A stretch of DNA of 31,149 bases from a bacterium (lineage in GTDB: Bacteria > Latescibacterota > Latescibacteria > Latescibacterales > Latescibacteraceae): contig JAJFUH010000045.1 in the NCBI GenBank assembly GCA_021372535.1, forward strand, positions 1-31,149, written 5' to 3'. The notes below the pieces were generated by a model. That model saw nothing but the letters and a program-made list of their open reading frames with translations. It had not been told where the DNA came from and did no database searches. Every line of letters starts with the position of its first letter. The first letter of the stretch is position 1. Below are positions 18,401-23,799 of the stretch, one piece after another. The position numbers and the translations under genes were made by a program.

Positions 18401-18490
18401 ATCCTCAGAATCGATACGGCATGGAAGATTTTACAGGAGAAAAGCGATCCCAAACCTATGTTCAGCATTGCAATAGGCCCGGATTTTTAA
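15431..18490 (+). CDS. HELTH metallopeptidase - PD40 propeller - Omp85-like barrel fusion, copy 2
   Basis: A 1019-aa protein from GTG 15431, two bases after the upstream stop, with AAGGAG at 15416-15421. Signal peptide 1-23 (ends GAFTQ). Peptidase about 28-280: H136-E-L-T-H140 and Glu170 in LWFAEGLAEH, an intact gluzincin site. About 300-572: six PD40 blades (FNPTGDKIAFLTDRNG, WSPDGTMVSFA, YSPSWSPDGSKILF, WNSDGTKIVFSSDR, DPSWSPDDKNIVFSSDRNG, APNWSPDATRIAF). About 625-1019: barrel with GGTSNWLNARI, LRAYRYYELYG, ALFTDVGSAWG, GVGMRINIGFAILRIDTAW and a terminal Phe, the usual Omp85/BamA-type ending, but no POTRA region. It shares domain order with 10514-13633, and the two are diverged paralogues. 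The partner or substrate is unknown. Confidence 0.84.
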   Translation: MRHLRIFSFMLAFILCANGAFTQNFGKNKVNYTPFSWKYIPTKNFDIYYTTGGYEIALIASQLAEAHFEKLSKRWRYTPRKRIPILVYSSFNDFSQTNVITEPIEEGTGGFTEIFKNRVVIPWEGSLGKFRHVIDHELTHALYFDMLYGGVVESIVGREYLFQIPLWFAEGLAEHESQYWSTEADMIVRDGIITGYLPPIENIYSGYLVYKGGESFFKYLQENYGNQDKWITGELLSSLSQTHNLEKTFKSVFGKSIEDLSKEWQRKLRSYHWPEVAGRELPEDFALKLTDHMEERNYLNINPAFNPTGDKIAFLTDRNGYKEIMLMRAADGKIIKTILKGEKAGDYEEMHWLRGGLTWSPDGTMVSFAAKTGERDAIHIKKVEDGGYDREIKLDMDAVYSPSWSPDGSKILFCAIKNGKLDIFTVEIKTGAVVRLTDDFFDESTPRWNSDGTKIVFSSDRFDPPYEFRLNNISDSYDIFIMDADGSNIRRITTNPYNDTDPSWSPDDKNIVFSSDRNGITNIYNIDIESMTEKPLTNLLTGSTAPNWSPDATRIAFTCFKEGGWDIYVLKRPLKRELTMESVTPTAYRSETLQETQSAVEDSSTVILTDKGMGQEIAIERAPEHPYAIKFSPDMFNAFASYNTFYGIGGMGQISLSDIMGNHRINVAGNLFYSIEESDIFLSYFYLKRQTNWGVNAYHYKTYYRSSNWDIFSDSVYGGSLIASRPFSKFSRIDLALNMLSIRRSAYYNTYNYYDPYGYYFPPEEEKLDGVKTMTIESEFVNDNTLWSYTGPAAGRRYKLNVEYSPSLSSSDLAYTTIEADYRKYYHFKQRYGFVTRISGGTSMGETPRMFFLGGTSNWLNARISSIPPYIENRQDLYFARFPFPLRAYRYYELYGRHYFLANCEFRFPFIDYLALGWPMPMALGNITGALFTDVGSAWGRMELVGDGEDSSIEFNDSFHGGGITGDGSFALDDIKMCWGVGMRINIGFAILRIDTAWKILQEKSDPKPMFSIAIGPDF

Positions 18491-18508
18491 AAGGGTGTCA
18501 CTTTTATA

Positions 18509-18537
18509 TTGACTCCCATAAAGAAAATGAGTATTTT
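18509..18537 (+). promoter_or_regulatory. Promoter of tRNA-Asp
   Basis: TTGACT (18509-18514) and TATTTT (18532-18537) at exactly 17 bp spacing. Transcription would start about 18544, 13 nt before the mature tRNA 5' end. Confidence 0.65.
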
Positions 18538-18556
18538 TAAGCAGTTGTAATTTGGA

Positions 18557-18634
18557 GGGGTAGTAGCTCAGTTTGGTTAGAGTAACGGCCTGTCACGCCG
18601 TGGGTCGCGGGTTCGAGCCCCGTCTGCCCCGCCA
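18557..18634 (+). tRNA. tRNA-Asp (anticodon GTC), CCA encoded
   Basis: A full cloverleaf can be drawn by hand: acceptor GGGGTAG (18557-18563) with CTGCCCC (18624-18630), one G-U pair; D arm GCTC...GAGT; anticodon stem ACGGC/GCCGT (18585-18589 / 18597-18601) around loop CTGTCAC with GTC at 18592-18594; T arm GCGGG-TTCGAGC-CCCGT; discriminator G631-equivalent (18631) and genomic CCA 18632-18634. GTC reads the Asp codons GAC/GAU. It has its own promoter and terminator, and no integrase or att-like duplication of its 3' end was seen in the window. Confidence 0.97.
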
Positions 18635-18647
18635 TAAAATAAACAGG

Positions 18648-18677
18648 GACTTAGGCACATATGCTTGAGTCTTTTTT
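18648..18677 (+). terminator. Intrinsic terminator of tRNA-Asp
   Basis: GACTTAGGCA (18648-18657) pairs along its full length with TGCTTGAGTC (18662-18671), two G-U pairs, CATA loop, followed by six T (18672-18677). Placed 13 nt after the tRNA CCA. Confidence 0.88.
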
Positions 18678-18852
18678 ATTTATCGCCTTCAATCTTTCCA
18701 ACCGCATTTCCAACCAGCCTCCAATATTCAAGCCGGTTTTCATCTTTCTCAAAATGATTGTCTCAGTTGCTGATGCCCATGATAAAATGATTACTGTGAT
18801 ATTTTTATGTAGCGTATCTGCAATACTGCCATAATCCGAGTATATCCGTTAA

Positions 18853-18874
18853 AATCTGCGTTAATCCACGATCC
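18853..18874. repeat. Short dispersed repeat, AATCYGCG-type, copy 1
   Basis: Two imperfect octamers, AATCTGCG and AATCCACG, joined by TT and followed by ATCC. The same 22-nt arrangement recurs at 25942-25963 with 18 of 22 bases equal. It lies in the otherwise empty gap between the tRNA terminator and the lipoprotein gene. Confidence 0.5.
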
Positions 18875-18890
18875 ATGATACTTTATCCGC

Positions 18891-21800
18891 TCAGTTCCAA
18901 CCTTTCCTGTAGTCCACTACGGTCTCCGAACCTAAATTCACCGTATTATTCCCCTCATATATCTCAGGAACCGCATGGTCGGGATCGAGGACCAGGTTCC
19001 ACCCCTGTTCGGGGGCGCGTGGGAGATCGATGCTGAAATCCGCAGTGCGGGGAACGAGGTCGAGCGGCGCGTCGAGTCGTCCGAGAGATTGTTTCGCAAT
19101 AACCTCTCCCTTTCCGTCCACAACGGCGACAACTGCATTGTCCACGGCGGATGATCCGATGTTGTGGATAGTTCCACGAATCGATGTTCCCTCGACCGAT
19201 ACTTCCCGTGCGGCGATCGCAAGGTCCGCCCGCGTGAATATCGGCTCCAGCTTCCCGACCTGTTCAACCCGGATGACCGTCACCGTTTTCGGCTTGATAG
19301 TCAGGGAAATAGTATCGGCCTTTGCCAACTCCAGCATTTCCGTGCGTTCGGGTGCGTCCATCTCTTTGTCGCCGTCTGCATCGGGCCCCACTGTCAGCCG
19401 GTATCGGCCGTGTTCAAGGTTCCATACGCGCATGTTTCCCTTCATCGGGACATCCGCATAGCTGTAAACGAGAACCTCGAACCCGTCTTTTCTGTTATCG
19501 GTTACAAGAGCGCCATAGTCGGTGCCGAAACCAGACCAGCTCACCGCGAGCGTCGGATTGAACTTGTTGCGATAACAGTAGCCGCCCAGGTAGCTCTGAG
19601 AAACGTTGATCGAGATATTTGTAAATACGCGGTCATCAAATTGCTCAGCGGACGTATACATGTCGGGCCAGCGAATAGCGTCGTAGAGATTCGCGATCAC
19701 TGCGGATGAACTTCTGGGATTCCCGATTATCGACTCGATGAGCCGGGACGGATCACCGGTGCGAAAAATGGCAAGACCGGGATTCCTGTCCGCCAGCTTG
19801 TCCACCGTGGCAGAAGGAAGCGATTTCAGAAGACCGAGAGAATAGGCGTCGTCAATGAAATCTCCGGCCGATCCGGGCGCTTCACCGCGACGGTAGTAGT
19901 ACATGAACGGTTCGAGGTACTTTACCTGACCGGTGAGACCATAAAGCCACGAGAATGCGGTCGCCTGTGTCCGGTATCCACCCTCGAGCGGCCTGTCCTT
20001 CGACGATGCCAGCACTTTACCGGTGGAGACCTCGATGTCGGTTGCCCACTGACCCGGCTTCATGAAACGGAGCCAGGAATCCGCCCACTCGCGGACAGTT
20101 TTAAGCGCAAGAGGATTCCTGTTGTAATCTGCTAACTGAAGTGTCGTATGCCACATGAGCGACGTAGCGTGACCGTCAATCGCCGGTTCGTGTGGCAAGG
20201 TCAGGTCATCGTAACCCATGTCCCGGCGGTCGCGGAAATGACGGCGCCCGTCCCTGGTCACAATAGTCAGCTTTTCCATGTTGCGCGCGGAGACCATGCA
20301 CCGTTCGAGATAGATCGGATCGCCATAAAACCACCGCGCCATGATGGCTGTGTGATTGAGGCCTTCTTCGTATGCATGGAGCGTATCACACATGAGGAGG
20401 TTGATGCCGTCCCGGATGTGTTTCTTATCAACCAGTTCCGCAAGACGTGCCCCGCCATCCAGGACCTGTGCGCCGACTCCACCGTCTTCGAGGAAGGGAA
20501 GATCCGCGAACTGCTGGTACATGTCGGTGTCATCGCCCACCTTTCCGCCAAACTCGCCGGTTTGCACGAAGCGATTGTCGAACCACCACTGCGCGATTCG
20601 CCTCGTCTCGAGCCATGCCTGCCGAGGATACCATGCCCATGCCGGTACTCCCGGGGGCGGTGCAGGCGGAGTTCCGGTATCGGAAAGGCTTTCGAGATGC
20701 CTGACGAAAACCCATTCGCGGTACTGCCTGACCATGCCGTCATCGGGGGCGAGTGTATGGCACCGGTCGATAGTCATGAACAGTTCCGGGCAGAGCGCCG
20801 CATAGATGTTCATCGAGTAATACTCGTCGCGTGTCTGGTTATTATAGCTGCCCCATGGCCTGCACTCCGACAGGAGGGCGAACAGTGTCTTCAACAGAAA
20901 TTTGCGATGCTCGACCGCCTCGGGCAGGGCTTCCTCCCGCGGAACGAGCCTGAAGCCGAATTCCGGCGCGCCCCCGTCGGGTCCGGAAACGCGGCAGTTC
21001 TTGTTAAAAGTGAGCGTCACCCACACTTGTGTACCGGCCAGAAGCACCTGATCGGGAAAATCGAGCGCGAGACGGTAGGTCCCCGCCTTGACACCGTCGA
21101 ACCTGTACCAGAGGAGATCGAGCGCCGGATCGAGGGGATCGTGAACCACCGCGGTGCATGTGAAACCGTCGCTCACGCCGGAGACATCCATCGAGAGTTC
21201 CACTGCTTCGAGACCTGCATCGGCATTGAACGGGGGCGTCACAAAGTGAACCGCGCGTCCTCCGGTGAGATCGACCGGCGTCCCCGCCGAATCCGATCGT
21301 TCGAGGGAAACAACCGTGCAATCTCCCCCGTCACCGAGACTTTCGATTGCCCGCTTCACACTCTCCGGGGCGAACTTGGTGCCGGGCTCTGTCAGGACAG
21401 GGTTTCCTGTGGTGGGCGCCCACCGTTCCGTTCCTGCCTGCTTATTCCCGGATTCCACCATGAAAAAGGCGAGGTCTGCTATCGTCCCATTCTTTACATT
21501 GAAGAAATCGACAGCGCTGGTCCGCACGGGATTTCTGAAATGGACGGTCTCAACATCATCCGTACCGGCAAAGGTACAGACCGGCTGCGCCGCCGATGGT
21601 TCGGTGAGCGAGTTGGCTGCGGCATACATGCGGGTTGATGCTCCTCCGCGGATGACGACTGTGTTGAAGCGCGAATCGTTCTTCAGCGCAATATGGAGAC
21701 CGTCGTTATCGTTGAAGTCGTAATCGACCCCGGAACTGGCGTCGAATCCCTCGCTCAGGGAATCGGGATACTCGCTGAAGTATCCCCGGAAGTCGTAGCT

Positions 21801-22025
21801 CTTCAAAGTGCCGTCTACCGTTGTTCCGCGGAATCCCCGGACTACCCGGGAGTCGGTTACGATCATTTTTTTTACTGTTACAATCCTGCGTTTATCAGGC
21901 TTCAACGAGATACCGACGGAAACCTCGTTCGAGGCTCCGCAGGCAAGGATAAGTACGGCCGAGAAGGCAAATGCGGCCATGCCGACTCTGCCGATGAGTG
22001 TGTGTATTCTATTATCCGTTTCCAT
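18891..22025 (-). CDS. Large lipoprotein with predicted alpha-toroid core, EF-hand-like loop and CARDB domain; function unknown
   Basis: A 1044-aa protein. Signal with lipobox ILAC, lipidated Cys29 predicted, so membrane-anchored. About 40-370 is beta-rich (PD-like strands, VVIRGGASTRMY). About 370-800 is helix-rich with repeated Trp/Tyr/Asp patterns (WWFDNRFVQTGEFGGKVGDD, HAYEEGLNHTAIMARWFYGD, GGYRTQATAFSWLYGL, YYYRRGEAPGS), suggesting an (alpha/alpha) toroid as in glycoside hydrolases and polysaccharide lyases; no specific family is claimed. Near 880-892, DADGDKEMDAPE fits a Ca2+ EF-hand loop at positions 1,3,5,7,9,12. About 930-1035 is CARDB-like (ADLAIAAREVSVEG, NIGSSAVDNAVVAVVDG, EIYEGNNTV). 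The ATG has AAGGGGG 11 bp upstream; an IS200-type end hairpin starts only 47 bp before it. A polysaccharide-active enzyme is the best guess. Confidence 0.72.
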   Translation of the reverse strand: METDNRIHTLIGRVGMAAFAFSAVLILACGASNEVSVGISLKPDKRRIVTVKKMIVTDSRVVRGFRGTTVDGTLKSYDFRGYFSEYPDSLSEGFDASSGVDYDFNDNDGLHIALKNDSRFNTVVIRGGASTRMYAAANSLTEPSAAQPVCTFAGTDDVETVHFRNPVRTSAVDFFNVKNGTIADLAFFMVESGNKQAGTERWAPTTGNPVLTEPGTKFAPESVKRAIESLGDGGDCTVVSLERSDSAGTPVDLTGGRAVHFVTPPFNADAGLEAVELSMDVSGVSDGFTCTAVVHDPLDPALDLLWYRFDGVKAGTYRLALDFPDQVLLAGTQVWVTLTFNKNCRVSGPDGGAPEFGFRLVPREEALPEAVEHRKFLLKTLFALLSECRPWGSYNNQTRDEYYSMNIYAALCPELFMTIDRCHTLAPDDGMVRQYREWVFVRHLESLSDTGTPPAPPPGVPAWAWYPRQAWLETRRIAQWWFDNRFVQTGEFGGKVGDDTDMYQQFADLPFLEDGGVGAQVLDGGARLAELVDKKHIRDGINLLMCDTLHAYEEGLNHTAIMARWFYGDPIYLERCMVSARNMEKLTIVTRDGRRHFRDRRDMGYDDLTLPHEPAIDGHATSLMWHTTLQLADYNRNPLALKTVREWADSWLRFMKPGQWATDIEVSTGKVLASSKDRPLEGGYRTQATAFSWLYGLTGQVKYLEPFMYYYRRGEAPGSAGDFIDDAYSLGLLKSLPSATVDKLADRNPGLAIFRTGDPSRLIESIIGNPRSSSAVIANLYDAIRWPDMYTSAEQFDDRVFTNISINVSQSYLGGYCYRNKFNPTLAVSWSGFGTDYGALVTDNRKDGFEVLVYSYADVPMKGNMRVWNLEHGRYRLTVGPDADGDKEMDAPERTEMLELAKADTISLTIKPKTVTVIRVEQVGKLEPIFTRADLAIAAREVSVEGTSIRGTIHNIGSSAVDNAVVAVVDGKGEVIAKQSLGRLDAPLDLVPRTADFSIDLPRAPEQGWNLVLDPDHAVPEIYEGNNTVNLGSETVVDYRKGWN

Positions 22026-22072
22026 TAAACCGACAGCCCCCTTGGTAGTGTCCGGTTAAAATTGTAATGAAC

Positions 22073-22593
22073 TACCCCGGACTGAAGTCCGGGGTATCAA
22101 ACCGTGGTCAAACCAAGCCATCAAGGAATGAAAGTTGCGCGTCATATATCTTTTTGTACTCTTTGCCCTGTTTCTCAACATATGCGCGGATCACTTCTTC
22201 GTTCGCATAGGCACCAACGGTATTGATATAATATCCCGCAGTCCAGATGTGACCACCCCAGAGCTTCTTTTTCACCTCGGGATGGTTGTTATATATTTCT
22301 CGTGCCGTCGTCCCTTTTACTATTTTCACAATACTGGATGGCGCAATGGTCGGTACACTTTGTACAAGAAAATGAACATGATCTTCATCAGTTCCAATCT
22401 CCACAAAATGTATTTCGTACCGTTCGCTTATACCAATGCACGTGGTTTTTAGCGTTTCCTCTACGGCTGAGGTAAATACTGCTCTCCTGTATTTCGCCGG
22501 ACAGACTATGTGATATAACAGGAGATTCTTGTTATGTTTTTTCAGGATGTGCTCGCTCATCCCGACAATATAACCCCGGACTTAAGTCCGAGG
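22073..22593 (-). mobile_element. IS200/IS605-family insertion element (IS200-like, TnpA only)
   Basis: The transposase gene 22108-22560 is flanked by two similar hairpins: 22073-22096 (TACCCCGGAC, TGAA loop, GTCCGGGGTA, 10 perfect pairs) and 22574-22593 (CCCCGGAC, TTAA loop, GTCCGAGG, one mismatch). Subterminal hairpins of this sort are what IS200/IS605 TnpA binds as single-stranded DNA. No tnpB is present. Exact cleavage sites lie some bases outside the hairpins and cannot be set from one copy; these elements make no target duplication. Confidence 0.8.
22108..22560 (-). CDS. tnpA: IS200-type Y1 transposase TnpA
   Basis: A 150-aa protein, full length for the family. Role: HUH-Y1 single-strand transposase that excises and inserts the element through a 5' phosphotyrosine intermediate. 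Seen: N-terminal LLYHIVCPAKYRRAVFT, HUH motif H61-V-H63 in DEDHVHFLVQS, the helix PSSIVKIVKGTTAREIY, LWGGHIWTAGYYINTVG and the catalytic Tyr127 in YVEKQ (Y-x3-Q, Gln131). All key residues are present and no frame break exists, so it may be active. It lies in the same orientation as the lipoprotein gene downstream of it. Confidence 0.93.
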   Translation of the reverse strand: MSEHILKKHNKNLLLYHIVCPAKYRRAVFTSAVEETLKTTCIGISERYEIHFVEIGTDEDHVHFLVQSVPTIAPSSIVKIVKGTTAREIYNNHPEVKKKLWGGHIWTAGYYINTVGAYANEEVIRAYVEKQGKEYKKIYDAQLSFLDGLV

Positions 22594-22943
22594 AATTCTT
22601 TTGATTAAAGTCCTAAATATCATGTAAATAGAGCTTTTACTGGCATGTGGAATATTTTTAATATGTTTGTTACTCCTTTGCTCCACCGGAACTCACCCCT
22701 CAATCCCCTCTCATGATCCAAGAGAGGGAAAGTACCCGATAACATCCATTTTATCCGGGTCATATGCGCGGGGTGAGTTTTCATGAATGACGGTGGCAAC
22801 TTTCATGTTCTGCTGCAACCACAAGGCACTCAGTATTTTACCGGACAGTTCTGATTCCCCCTGTCAAGTTTATGAATATTCAAAATTTTCAACATTGATT
22901 CACCCCGAATATATTCATCAAGTTTAGCCCCCTTCACCGTGAA
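22561..22943. other. Intergenic stretch with IS end hairpin and a folded repeat, no gene seen
   Basis: 383 bp between the transposase and the J-domain gene. It holds the left-end hairpin of the IS element (22574-22593) and the cloverleaf-like repeat 22690-22779. The rest (22600-22689 and 22780-22943) is AT-rich with no supported reading frame. Confidence 0.7.
22690..22779. repeat. Cloverleaf-like palindromic repeat unit (REP/MITE-like)
   Basis: Outer arms AACTCACCCC (22690-22699) and GGGGTGAGTT (22770-22779) are perfectly complementary over 10 bp. Inside lie two separate hairpins: CCCTCTC (22706-22712) with GAGAGGG (22722-22728), and ACCCG-ATAA (22733-22741) with TTAT-C-CGGGT (22751-22760, one bulge). 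The result is a three-way junction about 90 nt long. No open reading frame passes through it. Confidence 0.6.
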
Positions 22944-23339
22944 TCACTTCTTCTTATCACCGAACAGCATCATGAGCAGGGCGGCACGGGCTTTATCGAT
23001 TTCCGCGGGAGACATGGGTTTTTTAAACGCGGACTTTATTCTTTCGGACTGGTCGCGGGATTTTTCGGTTTCGGTTTTCTCAGAGTGCTCAGGGGAAGAC
23101 GGTTTGTCGGACGATACTTTCCACTGGTCGTATTTTTTCCTGAAGGACATCAGTTCTTCGTATGCATTGATAATATCTTTCAGTTTATCCTGTACCTTGT
23201 TCTGGAGTCGCGGGTCATGATTGAACCGGTCCGGGTGCCATATTTTGACCATATCCGTATACGCCTGTTTTATTTCTTCTTCGCCAGCTCCGTAATCGAG
23301 GCCGAGTAAATCATAATATTTTTTAATGGTATCATCCAT
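22944..23339 (-). CDS. J-domain (DnaJ-like) protein
   Basis: A 131-aa protein. N-terminal J domain about 7-68: KKYYDLLGLDYGAGEEEIKQ then AYTDMVKIWHPDRFNHDPRL, with the invariant HPD, and a final helix KVQDKLKDIINAYEELM. The remaining ~65 residues are charged and low in complexity (WKVSSDKPSSPEHSEKTETE...) ending in a short helix MSPAEIDKARAALLMMLFG. There is no zinc-finger or C-terminal substrate-binding region, so it is a class C J protein that would stimulate a DnaK ATPase for a specific task. GGAG precedes the start by 8 nt. Transcribed away from oadA; no partner gene adjoins it. Confidence 0.9.
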   Translation of the reverse strand: MDDTIKKYYDLLGLDYGAGEEEIKQAYTDMVKIWHPDRFNHDPRLQNKVQDKLKDIINAYEELMSFRKKYDQWKVSSDKPSSPEHSEKTETEKSRDQSERIKSAFKKPMSPAEIDKARAALLMMLFGDKKK

Positions 23340-23473
23340 ATCCGGCTCCGGTATTCTTATAACATGGCACGATTGTGTCAGTAATAATGCGGTGCCGTCG
23401 ATTCACATGCAAGGAGTATTTCATTTTCCTGCTGTCCCGCTTGAAATGCAGATGAGTATAAAAAAGGTTGTCA

Positions 23474-23500
23474 CCACGGAAATACGGAGAACACGGAGAA
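23474..23500. repeat. Short tandem repeat of CACGGAGAA type
   Basis: Three imperfect units in a row: CACGGAAA, TACGGAGAA, CACGGAGAA, in a non-coding gap. Similar in style to the AATCYGCG repeats elsewhere in the window (tandem 8-9-mers rich in CGG/CCG), but a different sequence. Confidence 0.5.
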
Positions 23501-23703
23501 AAGAATCCGGAAATTCATTGAACCTGTTGAAAAGCAAGATGAAAACTCGGTTCATCCATGGGCAATTACAGACGATGATTCAAATAGTCGACCGATTTCA
23601 TGGTATTGATACCGAATCGGAATATCAGTTCAGGGTTTACCATTTTTTTCCCGTTTTCTGCTTATCATTGTATGTGTACGAACTATCCAAGTGAAAAGAA
23701 TGC

Positions 23704-23732
23704 TTGTTTCATAAGCATAAAGGAATTATTAT
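23704..23732 (+). promoter_or_regulatory. Probable sigma70 promoter of the biotin carboxyltransferase gene
   Basis: TTGTTT (23704-23709) and TATTAT (23727-23732) with 17 bp between them, giving a leader of about 60 nt to ATG 23800. A small inverted repeat GCTT...AAGC overlaps the -35. Confidence 0.5.
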
Positions 23733-23799
23733 TATACATGGAAATCTGACAGATACCATCATGTGATTCACCGTTAAATGAAACCGGGATTCTACGATC

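Larger units (their letters stand above)
23340..23799. other. Divergent intergenic region between dnaJ-like gene and carboxyltransferase gene
   Basis: 460 bp. It contains a tandem CACGGAGAA-type repeat (23474-23500) and a promoter for the downstream gene (23704-23732). A 122-codon open frame spans 23326-23694 but crosses the repeat, has no ribosome site and shows no family pattern, so it is not called a gene. Confidence 0.65.

Noticed and set aside
18489-18505. AAAAG/CTTTT stem after the second barrel gene as a terminator
   Set aside because: Only five A-T-rich pairs and no T run; it overlaps the tRNA promoter area and is too weak to call.
20148-21638. 496-codon open frame antisense to the lipoprotein gene
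   Set aside because: It lies fully inside the 1044-aa gene on the other strand, has no ribosome site or domain pattern, and its composition (rich in Arg, His, Cys, Pro) is that of a mirror frame of a GC-rich gene.
23326-23694. 122-codon open frame before the carboxyltransferase gene
   Set aside because: It overlaps the start of the J-domain gene and the tandem repeat, lacks a ribosome site and shows no recognisable protein pattern.
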